Below are positions 17,244 to 26,850 of a stretch of 35,674 nucleotides of DNA, in pieces. The stretch's first letter is position 1. Each line of letters begins with the position of its first letter. Position numbers and translations under genes: made by a program. This stretch comes from Thermoleophilaceae bacterium (lineage in GTDB: Bacteria > Actinomycetota > Thermoleophilia > Solirubrobacterales > Thermoleophilaceae): assembly GCA_030448005.1 (NCBI GenBank), contig JAUJNT010000004.1:258925-294598 (forward strand), written 5' to 3'. A model generated the notes under the pieces. The model was not told where the DNA came from and did no database searches. It saw only the letters and a program-made list of their open reading frames with translations.

Positions 17244-18308
17244 TTGGAATCAGCTTCGATCGCATCCCCGACGGCGCGCTTGCGAGGCGCGGCCGCCGTC
17301 TGGGAGTTCGTCTCGAAGTACGGGCTGATCGCGCTGCTGATTGCCTTTCCAGCGTACTTCGCGATCACGGATCTGAGCAACGGGGAGGGGCTCACCCGGA
17401 TCGGCAACAACCTCGTGGCCGGCCTCTCCAACGGCTCCATCTGGGCTCTCGTGGCCCTCGGCTACACGCTGGTCTACGGCATCATCGAGCTGATCAACTT
17501 CGCCCACGGCGAGGTGTTCATGATCGGCTCGTTCGTCGCCTTCGCCCTCTACGGCACCCTCGGGCTGACGCTGGCGACGGGGCCGCTCGGCCTCGCGGTG
17601 GGACTCTTCGTGGCGCTCATCCTGTCGATGCTGGCCAGCGGCACCCTCAACGTGATGATCGAGCGCGTGGCGTACCGGCCGCTGCGCAACGCGCCGAAGC
17701 TGGCGCCGCTGATAACCGCGGTCGGAGTGTCGTTCATCCTCCAGAACGTCGGGATACTCTGGCTCGGCAGCTCCCAGAAGGCCATTCCGGACCTGATCGG
17801 GGCGCAGAGGGTCCTCGTGGACGTGGCCGGCGTGACGATCTCGCGCGCTGACGTTCTCGCCGTCGGGGTCACCGTGCCGCTCGTGTTCCTGCTCACCGCC
17901 TTCGTGTCCCGCAGCAGGCTCGGGAAGGCCATGCGCGCCACCGCCCAGGATCCGGAGGCCGCGCGACTCATGGGCATCAACGTGGATACCACCATCTCCC
18001 TGACCTTCCTGCTGGGAGGCCTGCTGGCCGGGGCCGCCGGGCTCATCAACGCGCTCTACCAGACCAACGTGTGGTACTTCCAGGGCTTCACCGCCGGACT
18101 GATCGCATTCACCGCCGCGGTCATGGGAGGCATCGGCAACCTCCGTGGGGCCGTGCTCGGCGGGCTGATCATCGGCGTGATCCAGCAGATCTCCGACAAC
18201 CGGATCGGCAACCAGTGGACCCCCGCGGTGGTCTTCGCCTACCTGGTCCTGATCATGGTGTTCCGGCCCCAGGGGCTGATCGGCGAAGAGACGCGCGAGG
18301 CCGGATGA
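17244..18308 (+). CDS. livH: Branched-chain amino acid ABC permease LivH
   Basis: 354 aa from TTG 17244; no better start is seen, and no clear ribosome site. Polytopic membrane protein of the LivH/LivM family. It has the signature GLSNGSIWALVALGYTLVYG followed by IIELINFAHGEVFMIGSF, then several further membrane helices and the cytoplasmic EAA-like loop FVSRSRLGKAMRATAQDPEAARLMGIN, which contacts the ATPases. The end AYLVLIMVFRPQGLIGEE is typical. The N-terminal ~55 residues, with one extra membrane helix (YGLIALLIAFPAYFAIT), are longer than in E. coli LivH. The stop overlaps livM (ATGA). Confidence 0.93.
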   Translation: MESASIASPTARLRGAAAVWEFVSKYGLIALLIAFPAYFAITDLSNGEGLTRIGNNLVAGLSNGSIWALVALGYTLVYGIIELINFAHGEVFMIGSFVAFALYGTLGLTLATGPLGLAVGLFVALILSMLASGTLNVMIERVAYRPLRNAPKLAPLITAVGVSFILQNVGILWLGSSQKAIPDLIGAQRVLVDVAGVTISRADVLAVGVTVPLVFLLTAFVSRSRLGKAMRATAQDPEAARLMGINVDTTISLTFLLGGLLAGAAGLINALYQTNVWYFQGFTAGLIAFTAAVMGGIGNLRGAVLGGLIIGVIQQISDNRIGNQWTPAVVFAYLVLIMVFRPQGLIGEETREAG

Positions 18309-18353
18309 GCCTCACCGAACTTCGCAGCCGGATGAGCCCTACGAAGCTCCGCA
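18300..18353 (+). repeat. 27-base tandem duplication of the livH/livM stop-start junction
   Basis: Units 18300-18326 and 18327-18353 match at 21 of 27 positions, and the first 12 bases (GCCGGATGAGCC) are identical. Each unit contains an ATGA. In the first, the TGA is the livH stop and the ATG is the livM start; in the second, both are in the livM frame context, giving a second in-frame ATG at 18332. The encoded leader is MSLTELRSR then MSPTKLRRS. Confidence 0.75.
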
Positions 18354-19501
18354 GGTCGAGGTGGGCCTCGATGCTGCCGGCGGCCGTGGCGCTCACCGCA
18401 CTGGTGATCTTCCCGGTCTTCCGCGATCCCCTCGACAGCTTCCTGGGGGACTCGATCCTTGCCCTGGCCTTCGTCGTCATGGCACTCGGTCTCAACATCG
18501 TGGTCGGGTTCGCGGGCCTGCTCGACCTGGGGTACGTGGCGTTCTACGCCTTCGGGGCGCTGGCCACCGGCTGGTGGGCCTCCGACTTCTTCACGGGCGT
18601 CAACGGAGAGAGGGGCATCCACATCGGGGCGAGCGAGTTTGCGTCCTCGCTTCCGGGCGTCCACCTCAACTTCCTCCTGATCCTGGTCGGCGCGGTCATC
18701 ATCACGGCGATCGCCGGGGCCATCATCGGCCTGCCGACCTTGCGGCTGCGCGGGGACTACATAGCCATCGTGACGCTGGCGTTCGGCGAGATCATCGGGC
18801 GCATCGCCCAGAACGGCGACGAGCTCACCCTGATCGGCGACTACAAGTTCTCCAACGGCCGTCAGTCGATCTCGCCGATCGACCAGATCAACCTCCCGCT
18901 CATAGGCGAGTTCGACCAGGCCACCAACCTCAGACCCTACTTCTGGATGGGCCTCGCGCTGGTTCTGGTGGTCCTGTTCGTGAACTTCCGCCTGCGCGAC
19001 TCCCGGATGGGGCGGGCATGGATCGCCCTGCGCGAGGACGAGGTGGCGGCGGCCAGCATGGGGGTGCCGCTCGTGAAGACCAAGCTGATGGCCTACGCGG
19101 TCGGTGCCGGGTTCGGGGGCATCTCCGGAGCGTTCCTCGGGGCCTTCCTCAACAGCGTGAACGCCAACCAGTTCCAGTTCGGCTTCTCGATCTTCATCCT
19201 CGCCATGGTGATCCTCGGCGGCCTCGGCAGCATCTGGGGGGTCGTCATCGGCGCCGTGCTGCTCTCGTTCGTCAACACCCGCTTCCTCACCCAGTTGGAT
19301 CAGGGCATCGGCAACGACGTCCTGAACGCGCTCGGCCTCGACTTCACCTTCAACGAGGTCAAGTTCGGCGTGTTCGGCTTCATCCTCGTGCTGGTGATGG
19401 TGCTCAGACCCGAGGGTCTACTGCCCGAGCGACGCCGCAAGCTCGAGCTGACAGAGGGCGTCGGAACCGGAGGCGAATCCGTGTACGAGGCGCGCGCTTG
19501 A
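18305..19501 (+). CDS. livM: Branched-chain amino acid ABC permease LivM
   Basis: 398 aa from ATG 18305; ATG 18332 is an equally placed alternative created by the duplicated junction. Polytopic permease partner of LivH: ALAFVVMALGLNIVVGFAGLLDLGYVAFYAFGA is the LivM hallmark, followed by GLPTLRLRGDYIAIVTLAFGEI, the cytoplasmic loop RDSRMGRAWIALREDEVAAASMGV that contacts LivG/LivF, and FILAMVILGGLGSIWGVVIGA. The hydrophilic leader made by the repeat precedes the first membrane helix. TTGA overlap with livG. Confidence 0.94.
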   Translation: MSLTELRSRMSPTKLRRSRWASMLPAAVALTALVIFPVFRDPLDSFLGDSILALAFVVMALGLNIVVGFAGLLDLGYVAFYAFGALATGWWASDFFTGVNGERGIHIGASEFASSLPGVHLNFLLILVGAVIITAIAGAIIGLPTLRLRGDYIAIVTLAFGEIIGRIAQNGDELTLIGDYKFSNGRQSISPIDQINLPLIGEFDQATNLRPYFWMGLALVLVVLFVNFRLRDSRMGRAWIALREDEVAAASMGVPLVKTKLMAYAVGAGFGGISGAFLGAFLNSVNANQFQFGFSIFILAMVILGGLGSIWGVVIGAVLLSFVNTRFLTQLDQGIGNDVLNALGLDFTFNEVKFGVFGFILVLVMVLRPEGLLPERRRKLELTEGVGTGGESVYEARA

Positions 19502-20328
19502 CCCCCGAGCCAGCCCCCGAGAAGGCCCAGCCCGCCGCCGCCGCAGCCAACGGGAGCGCGCTGCTCGCGGCCAAGGACGTCTCCAAGATCTTCGGTGGCC
19601 TCGTGGCCGTGGACGACGTGAGCTTCGGTATCGCCCCGAGGTCGATCGTCTCGATCATCGGCCCGAACGGCGCGGGCAAGACCACCTTCTTCAACATGCT
19701 CACCGGGCTCTACAAGCCGAGCATCGGGACCATCACGTTCGAACGGCAGGACATCACCGGCAGGCGCCCCGACCGCATCACCGCGCTCGGCGTGGCCCGC
19801 ACCTTCCAGAACATCCGCCTCTTCGCCACCATGTCGGCGGTGGAGAACGTGATGGTGGGCCAGCACGCGCGCATGAGGGCCGGCATGTTCGGCGCCATCC
19901 TGCGGACCCCGGCGGCCCGCAAGGAGGAGAGGCGCGTACGGGAGCACGCGCGCGAGATGCTCGACTATGTCGGCCTCAAGCCGGCTGCCTTCGACCAGAT
20001 CGCGGCCAACCTGTCCTACGGCGACCAGCGCCGGGTCGAGATCGCCCGTGCGCTCGCCAGCGATCCCAGGCTCCTCCTGCTTGACGAGCCCACCGCGGGG
20101 ATGAATCCGAACGAGTCGGCTCGGCTGACCGAGTTCATGGTGAAGCTCCGAGATGAGCGGGACGTAGCGATCCTGCTGATCGAGCACGACATGAGGGTCG
20201 TGATGGGGGTCTCCGAGCACATCACCGTGCTCGACCATGGGCACAAGATCGCCGAGGGCCGGCCGCAGGAGATCCGCGAGGACGAGCGCGTGATCGAGGC
20301 CTACCTCGGCAAGGCGGCAGGTGATTGA
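19498..20328 (+). CDS. livG: Branched-chain amino acid ABC transporter ATP-binding protein LivG
   Basis: 276 aa from TTG 19498, overlapping the livM stop by four bases. A Pro/Ala-rich leader of ~20 residues precedes the ATPase. Walker A GPNGAGKTT (55-63), Q-loop in ARTFQNIRLF, the ABC signature in the LivG form LSYGDQRRVEIARAL, Walker B LLLLDEPTAGMN, and the H-loop in LLIEHDMRVVMG are all intact. The C-terminal end RVIEAYLGKAAGD is the usual LivG tail. It would pair with LivF under the LivH-LivM channel. Confidence 0.95.
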   Translation: MTPEPAPEKAQPAAAAANGSALLAAKDVSKIFGGLVAVDDVSFGIAPRSIVSIIGPNGAGKTTFFNMLTGLYKPSIGTITFERQDITGRRPDRITALGVARTFQNIRLFATMSAVENVMVGQHARMRAGMFGAILRTPAARKEERRVREHAREMLDYVGLKPAAFDQIAANLSYGDQRRVEIARALASDPRLLLLDEPTAGMNPNESARLTEFMVKLRDERDVAILLIEHDMRVVMGVSEHITVLDHGHKIAEGRPQEIREDERVIEAYLGKAAGD

Positions 20329-21037
20329 CGTGGCGATGCTCGAGCTCAGCGACGTCCACACCTTCTACGGCAACATCGAGGCGCTCAAGGGCATCTCGAT
20401 CACCGTCGAGGAGGGCGAGATCGTCACCCTTATCGGGTCCAACGGCGCGGGCAAGTCCACCACGCTGCGCTCGATATCCGGGCTGACTCCCCCGCGGGAG
20501 GGCTCCATCAGCTTCGAGGGGAACGAGATCGGCGATACACCGCCCCAGGAGATCGTCGCGCTCGGGATCTCCCAGTCGCCCGAGGGTCGCAAGTGCTTTC
20601 AGCGGATGACGGTGCGGGAGAACCTCGAGCTCGGGTCCTACCTTCGCCGTGACTCGAAGGTGGGGGAAGACCTGCGCCGCGTGTTCGATCTGTTTCCGCG
20701 GCTCGAGGAGCGCGAGGGTCAGAAGGCCGGCACGATGTCGGGCGGCGAGCAGCAGATGCTCGCGATCGGGCGTGCCTTGATGGCAAGCCCCAGACTGCTC
20801 CTGCTGGACGAGCCCTCCATGGGCATAGCGCCCATCCTCGTCGAGCGGATCTACGAGACCATCGCGGAGATCAACAGGCAGGGAACTACGATCCTCCTGG
20901 TCGAGCAGAACGCAAACTTCGCCCTCGCCGTCAGCCACCGCGGCTACGTGCTCGAGACCGGGCACGTGGCCCTTTCCGACGAGGCGTCTGCCCTGCGCGA
21001 CAACCCCGACGTGCAGAAGGCCTACCTCGGCGCATGA
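20321..21037 (+). CDS. livF: Branched-chain amino acid ABC transporter ATP-binding protein LivF
   Basis: 238 aa from GTG 20321; GTG 20330 and ATG 20336 are in frame and plausible. AGGTGA (20319-20324) could serve as ribosome site for GTG 20330, and family members usually begin near MLEL at 20336. Walker A GSNGAGKST, Q-loop SQSPEGRKCF, signature MSGGEQQMLAIGRALM, Walker B LLLLDEPSMGIAP and H-loop LLVEQN are complete. The end DNPDVQKAYLGA is typical. It overlaps both livG and the small gene at 21034. Confidence 0.94.
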   Translation: MIDVAMLELSDVHTFYGNIEALKGISITVEEGEIVTLIGSNGAGKSTTLRSISGLTPPREGSISFEGNEIGDTPPQEIVALGISQSPEGRKCFQRMTVRENLELGSYLRRDSKVGEDLRRVFDLFPRLEEREGQKAGTMSGGEQQMLAIGRALMASPRLLLLDEPSMGIAPILVERIYETIAEINRQGTTILLVEQNANFALAVSHRGYVLETGHVALSDEASALRDNPDVQKAYLGA

Positions 21038-21315
21038 CCGTCATCGCTCTGCTCGGGGCAAAGGCCTTCTTCCTGCTGTTCGGCTGGCTGGCGTCGGCCA
21101 TCGCAGCCTCATACCTGTCGGACCGAAAGGGCTATGGGGAGAAGCCCGGCATGGTCACGGGCATCCTCCTGAGCTTCCTCGCCGTCATCATCTGGCTGCT
21201 CTGGCCGCCCAAGCCGGACTCGCGGTGGAAGCTGCAGGGGCCGCTCGGGCGTGGCGACGGACGCACCGTTGCGCAGCTGCGCGCAGAGCGCGCCGAGGGG
21301 CCGGGAGAGAAGTGA
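21034..21315 (+). CDS. Small membrane protein coupled to livF
   Basis: 93 aa, ATG overlapping the livF stop by four bases. Two membrane segments (ALLGAKAFFLLFGWLASAIA and GMVTGILLSFLAVIIWLLW) flank a short basic loop, SDRKGYGEKPG. The tail is polar and charged. The pattern of a hydrophobic hairpin with WLLWPPKP after the second helix is seen in short superinfection-immunity-like and DUF-type membrane proteins, but I cannot assign a family. Coupling to the ABC operon suggests a role as an accessory subunit or as an unrelated passenger. Confidence 0.65.
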   Translation: MTVIALLGAKAFFLLFGWLASAIAASYLSDRKGYGEKPGMVTGILLSFLAVIIWLLWPPKPDSRWKLQGPLGRGDGRTVAQLRAERAEGPGEK

Positions 21316-21650
21316 CGCCCGACTCCGGCCTCTCGTTCAGCCTCTTCATGCCCCTCGTACTGGCCGGGGCGCTCTACGCCGTCCTGCTGATCGCCGGCAG
21401 CGTTCTCCACAGCCGCGGCAGCGGCTTCGCGGAGACCGCCCGCGACGCCGCTTTCCTGTGCCTCCTCGCGGGCGGCGCCTATGCCGTGGTGCTTGCGGTC
21501 ACCACCTTCGTCTCGAAGTTCGGCGTGATCGACGACTTCATCTACATCACGCTGGTCGTCGTGGCGTTCTTCGCGCTGCTCGTGGGTGTCCTGCTCCTCG
21601 TCGAGTTGCTCGCGGGGGCGATCGGCAGGTTTCGCGCCCGCCGCTCGTGA
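21312..21650 (+). CDS. Small three-helix membrane protein at operon end
   Basis: 112 aa from GTG 21312, which overlaps the preceding stop by four bases. Three membrane segments: FSLFMPLVLAGALYAVLLIAG, AAFLCLLAGGAYAVVLAVTTF and FIYITLVVVAFFALLVGVLLL. A short basic C-terminus (RFRARRS) suggests a cytoplasmic tail. No family is recognised. The stop lies seven bases from the convergent epimerase gene. Confidence 0.62.
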   Translation: MTPDSGLSFSLFMPLVLAGALYAVLLIAGSVLHSRGSGFAETARDAAFLCLLAGGAYAVVLAVTTFVSKFGVIDDFIYITLVVVAFFALLVGVLLLVELLAGAIGRFRARRS

Positions 21651-21661
21651 GCGTGGCTCAC
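21647..21661. terminator. Small dyad between convergent stop codons
   Basis: GTGAGC (21647-21652) and GCTCAC (21656-21661) form a six-base-pair stem with a three-base loop. The dyad contains the stop of the + strand gene and the stop of the minus-strand epimerase. It is short and lacks a T-run on either side, so it may be only a weak bidirectional terminator. Confidence 0.3.
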
Positions 21662-22572
21662 TCCTTGCCGGTGGCAGAGCGAAGCGCGGCCTCTAGCTCT
21701 GGCCGGCGAAAGTGGTACCCGAGCTCCTCCAGGCGCCGCGGCACCACCCGCGCGCCCGTGGTCACGATGCTCGACATCTCCCCGTAGAGCGCTTTGACCG
21801 CGAGCGCCGGCACCGGCGCCACCGCCGGCCTGCCGAGCACGCGGCCGAGAGCCTTCGAGAGCTCTCCGTTGGTCACCGGCTCCGGAGCCGTGAGGTTCAC
21901 CGGGCCGCTTGCGTCCGGGCTGTCGAGGCAGAACAGCAGGGCGCCCACCACGTCGTCGGCGTGGATCCACGGCACGTACTGGCGACCGCCGGCCACCGGC
22001 CCGCCCACGCCGAGCTTGAAGAAAGGCAGCATCTTCTCGAGCGCGCCGCCCGACTCGGAGAGCACGACGCCGGTGCGGGTCAGCACCACCCGCATACCGA
22101 GCTCCCCGGCCTCCGATGCTTCCGCCTCCCAATCGGAGACCACCTGCGCCAGGAAGTCGCCCGCCGCGGGCGCGGACTCGTCCACCGGCTCGTCTCCCCG
22201 AGGGCCATACCACCCGGTGGCGGATTGGGACACGAGCGTCTGCGGCCGTCGCTCGGTCCGAGCTAGCGCATTCACCAGGTTGCGCGTGGAGAGCACGCGG
22301 GAGTCGCGGATCTCCTCCTTCGCGCCCTCGCTCCAGCGCTGCGCCACCGGCTCGCCCAGCAGGTGCACGACCGCGTCCTGTGCCTCGAGGGCCTCGAGCG
22401 GGGGCTCGGCGGCCTTCGGCTCCTTCCATTCGAGCGCCCGGACCCCACCCAGCGTCGACTGCGCCCGTCGGGGCTCGCGCGAGAGCACGGTCACCGAGTC
22501 GCCGCGCTCGAGCAGCGCGCCCGCGAGGTCGCGGCCGAGCGTTCCGGTGGCGCCCGTGACGGTTACCTTCAA
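21658..22572 (-). CDS. TIGR01777-type NAD(P)-dependent epimerase/SDR
   Basis: 304 aa, ATG start. Extended short-chain dehydrogenase fold: the dinucleotide loop TGATGTLG (6-13), VVHLLGEPVAQRWS, and ETRVL-like RDSRVLSTRNLVNAL are followed by SQSATGWYGPRGDEPVDE, the family hallmark in which the usual YxxxK Tyr sits in GWYG. The central VLTRTGVVLSESGGALEKMLPFFKLGVGGPVAGG and [13 protein letters not shown] are also diagnostic, as is the DUF1731-like end (VPRRLEELGYHFRRPELEAAL). E. coli YfcH belongs to this group; the substrate is unknown. It starts 12 bases after the malic enzyme stop, in the same direction, so the two are likely one operon. Confidence 0.92.
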   Translation of the reverse strand: MKVTVTGATGTLGRDLAGALLERGDSVTVLSREPRRAQSTLGGVRALEWKEPKAAEPPLEALEAQDAVVHLLGEPVAQRWSEGAKEEIRDSRVLSTRNLVNALARTERRPQTLVSQSATGWYGPRGDEPVDESAPAAGDFLAQVVSDWEAEASEAGELGMRVVLTRTGVVLSESGGALEKMLPFFKLGVGGPVAGGRQYVPWIHADDVVGALLFCLDSPDASGPVNLTAPEPVTNGELSKALGRVLGRPAVAPVPALAVKALYGEMSSIVTTGARVVPRRLEELGYHFRRPELEAALRSATGKE

Positions 22573-22584
22573 GCCGGCCTCCTC

Positions 22585-24030
<1,446 letters not shown>

Positions 24031-24112
24031 GAGGGGCGGCGATGATATCCGGCGGAGAAGGGAGAGGCCCGGGGCTTGCGCAGCCGGCCCCAGGCGCGGC
24101 CTGCCCGCCTCG

Positions 24113-24118
24113 TAGGAT
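24113..24118 (+). promoter_or_regulatory. Leaderless -10 box of polA
   Basis: TAGGAT lies six bases before GTG 24125, so the transcript would begin at the start codon. No Shine-Dalgarno sequence is present, and no good -35 box is seen. The 94-base gap (24031-24124) must hold the divergent promoters of polA and the malic enzyme. Confidence 0.5.
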
Positions 24119-24124
24119 GAGCGG

Positions 24125-26848
24125 GTGTCCGACGACTCCCCGCGCGAGCTGTTCCTGATCGACGGGAACAGCCTGGTCTACCGCGCCTTCTTCGCGCTCC
24201 CCGAGACGATCGCGACATCGCGCGGGCAGCCTACGAACGCGATCTTCGGCTTCGCGTCCATGCTCGTGAAGCTGCTCACCGAGTACGGCCAGAAGCCCAC
24301 GATCGTGGCGTGGGATGCCGGCATGTCGGGTCGGGAGGTGGCCTACCCCGAGTACAAGGCCGGCCGCAGGTCTCGCCCCGACCTCCTGCGCGAGCAGTGG
24401 CCGCACATGGAGCCGCTGGTGGACGCCTTCGGCTACGCCAACGTCAAGGTCGAGGGCTACGAGGCCGACGACGTGATCGCCACCCTTGCATGCAAGGCCC
24501 GTGCGCGTGGCCTCGAGGTGATGGTGGTCACCGGTGACCGGGACACCTTTCAGCTGATCGAGGATGGGGTGAAGGTGATGGCCACCGGCCGGGGCATCAC
24601 CGACACGAAGATCTACGACCGCGAGGCGGTCGCCGACCGCTACGGGATCCCGCCGGAGCTGATTCCCGACTTCTACGGCCTCAAGGGCGACACTTCGGAC
24701 AACATTCCAGGGGTTCCCGGCATCGGTGACAAGACGGCCGCTCAGCTGCTGCAACAGTTCGGCGACCTCGAGACGGTTCTGGCGAGCATCGACCAGATCT
24801 CCGGCGCCAAGCGCAAGGAGAACCTAGTGGAGCACGCCGAGGACGCTCGCGTCTCGAAGCAGCTGGCCAGCTCGATCCGCGACGTACCGATCGACCTATC
24901 AGACCTCGACGGGTCGCTGGTACGAGAGCCCGACCGGTCACGCCTGCGCGAGGTCTTCCGCGAGTTCGAGCTGCGCGACCCGTTGAGGCGCCTCGAGGAG
25001 GCGCTGGGTAGCGAGGAAGCCGCGGCTCCCCGTCCAGAGCCCTCGGCTGCCCTCTCCGCGCGCGCGCGAGCGGTGCCGCCCGCCACCCTGGGGCAGCTCG
25101 TCGGCGAGCTGGCCACGCTGTCGCTCGAGCGCCCGCCGCCGCCGGAGGACCAGCTTCCCGGGATGGTCGAAAAGGAGCCGCTCCGCTTCGCGGCCTATGC
25201 GGGCGGGCGCGAGGTGCTGTTCGGGGAGGCAGGGTCGCTTTCCGAGGTGATGTCGGCCTGGGGGAGCCGGGCCGTGGTGGCGCATGATTGGAAGTCCGTA
25301 GCGGCGGCCGAGGAGGAGTGCGCCACGCCGCCGCTCGAGCATGACACGGAGGTGGCTGCCTACCTGCTCGATCCGGCACGCCGCGGCTATCCCCTGGCCG
25401 AACTGATCGAGGAGGCGGGGCTCGGCGCCCAGATCGAGGGCGGGGAGGCGCTGGCCGAGCTTGCCGTCGTCACCCGCGCGCTAGCCGAGCGCCAGCGGGG
25501 GATTCTCGAGGAGCTCGACTTGATGAGGTTGATGAACGAGGTGGAGCTGCCGCTCGTGGAGGTGCTGGTGGAGATGGAGCGCGCCGGGGTGAAGCTCGAC
25601 GTGGACACCGTGCGGGCGATCGCCGCACGCGTCGACCAGCAGGCGCTTCAGCTCGAGCGCGAGATCTGGAAGCTCGCCGGTGAGGAGTTCACCATCGGCT
25701 CGCCCCAGCAGCTGGCGCCGATCCTCTTCGAAAAGCTCGGGCTGTCGAAGAAGCGCCGCGGGAAGACCGGGTTCTCCACCGACGCCCGAGTGCTCCATGC
25801 GATCCGGGGCGAGCACGAGATCGTGCCGAAGATCGAGGCCTGGCGAGAGCTGACCAAGCTGAAGTCGACCTATCTCGACGCCTTTCCCTCCCTGCTCGGC
25901 CCCGACGGGCGGCTGCACACCACCTTCAACCAGACGGCGGCCACCACGGGCCGCCTGTCGAGCACCAACCCCAACCTCCAGAACATCCCTATCCGCACCG
26001 AGCTGGGACGCGAGATCCGCGCCTGCTTCACGGCCGAGGAGGGCCATCGGCTGATCTCGGCCGACTACTCGCAGGTCGAGCTGCGCCTGCTGGCCCACAT
26101 CGCCGGGGAGGACGTGCTCAAGGACATCTTTCGCCGGGGAGAGGACGTGCACACGGCCACCGCGGCCCAGATCCTCGGCGCGGGCGGGAAGGATTCGGCA
26201 GGGACGCCGAATGCTTCGCAGTCCGGGAAGGATTCGGCAGGGACGCCGAATGCTTCGCAGTCCGGGAAGGATTCGGCAGGGACGCCGAATGCTTCGCAGT
26301 CCTTCCCCGACCCCGGCACGAGGTCGAAGGCCAAGATGGTCAACTACGGCATCGTCTACGGCCTCTCGGCCTTCGGGCTGGCCGATCGCCTCCAGATCCC
26401 CCAGGAGGAGGCGCAGGAGTTCATCGACCGCTACCTCGAGCGCTTCCCCGCCGTGCGCCGCTTCATCGAGGGCACCGTCGAGCGGGCCACCGACGAGGGC
26501 TTCGTGGCCACGCTCCACGGCCGCATCCGGCGGATCCCCGAGCTGCGCGCGCGCCAGCGCCAGACGCGGCTGCTGGGCGAGCGGCTGGCGGTGAACATGA
26601 TCATCCAGGGCACTGCTGCGGACATCATCAAGGTGGCGATGGTGAGCTGCCGAACCGCTCTCCGCGACGCCGGCCTGTCCACGCGCCTCGTCCTTCAGAT
26701 CCACGACGAGCTGCTCTTCGAGGCGCCCGAGGCCGAGGTCGAGCAGGCGTGCGGGATCGTCCGCACCGAGATGGCCGGCGCCTTCGAGATGGACCCACCG
26801 CTCGAGGTCGACGTGGCGTCGGGCCTCAACTGGCTGGAGGCCAAGTAG
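24125..26848 (+). CDS. polA: DNA polymerase I with in-frame repeat insertion
   Basis: 907 aa, GTG start. Acts in repair and Okazaki-fragment processing. Domain order: 5'-nuclease (1-~290; LFLIDGNSLVYRAFF, EGYEADDVIATLA, VTGDRDTFQLIEDG, LKGDTSDNIPGVPGIG); a degenerate 3'-5' exonuclease region (~330-470) lacking the DEDD catalytic acidic residues; polymerase (~480-907). Polymerase motif A is LISADYSQVELRLLAHI; motif B/O-helix is R733, K737 and Tyr741 in KMVNYGIVYGLSAFGL; motif C is QIHDELLFEAP. Tyr replaces the Phe of Taq and E. coli at the ddNTP-discrimination site, as in mycobacterial PolA. Residues 688-726 are three copies of GKDSAGTPNASQS, placed in the loop before the O-helix. Without them the loop is near Taq length. 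Proofreading is probably absent. Confidence 0.95.
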   Translation: MSDDSPRELFLIDGNSLVYRAFFALPETIATSRGQPTNAIFGFASMLVKLLTEYGQKPTIVAWDAGMSGREVAYPEYKAGRRSRPDLLREQWPHMEPLVDAFGYANVKVEGYEADDVIATLACKARARGLEVMVVTGDRDTFQLIEDGVKVMATGRGITDTKIYDREAVADRYGIPPELIPDFYGLKGDTSDNIPGVPGIGDKTAAQLLQQFGDLETVLASIDQISGAKRKENLVEHAEDARVSKQLASSIRDVPIDLSDLDGSLVREPDRSRLREVFREFELRDPLRRLEEALGSEEAAAPRPEPSAALSARARAVPPATLGQLVGELATLSLERPPPPEDQLPGMVEKEPLRFAAYAGGREVLFGEAGSLSEVMSAWGSRAVVAHDWKSVAAAEEECATPPLEHDTEVAAYLLDPARRGYPLAELIEEAGLGAQIEGGEALAELAVVTRALAERQRGILEELDLMRLMNEVELPLVEVLVEMERAGVKLDVDTVRAIAARVDQQALQLEREIWKLAGEEFTIGSPQQLAPILFEKLGLSKKRRGKTGFSTDARVLHAIRGEHEIVPKIEAWRELTKLKSTYLDAFPSLLGPDGRLHTTFNQTAATTGRLSSTNPNLQNIPIRTELGREIRACFTAEEGHRLISADYSQVELRLLAHIAGEDVLKDIFRRGEDVHTATAAQILGAGGKDSAGTPNASQSGKDSAGTPNASQSGKDSAGTPNASQSFPDPGTRSKAKMVNYGIVYGLSAFGLADRLQIPQEEAQEFIDRYLERFPAVRRFIEGTVERATDEGFVATLHGRIRRIPELRARQRQTRLLGERLAVNMIIQGTAADIIKVAMVSCRTALRDAGLSTRLVLQIHDELLFEAPEAEVEQACGIVRTEMAGAFEMDPPLEVDVASGLNWLEAK
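26186..26302 (+). repeat. Three identical 39-base palindromic units inside polA
   Basis: Units at 26186-26224, 26225-26263 and 26264-26302 are identical and directly adjacent, 13 codons each, encoding GKDSAGTPNASQS. Within each unit, GAAGGATTCGGC and GCCGAATGCTTC form a 12-base hairpin arm pair with a single G-G mismatch, around loop AGGGAC. In the first unit the arms are 26188-26199 and 26206-26217. The palindrome and the frame-preserving length suggest a mobile or amplifying element that tolerates coding sequence, not slippage of a native polA sequence. Confidence 0.95.
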
Positions 26849-26850
26849 CC

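Noticed and set aside
26186-26302. CRISPR-like repeats inside polA
   Set aside because: Units are directly adjacent and identical with no spacers, and lie in an intact polymerase reading frame.
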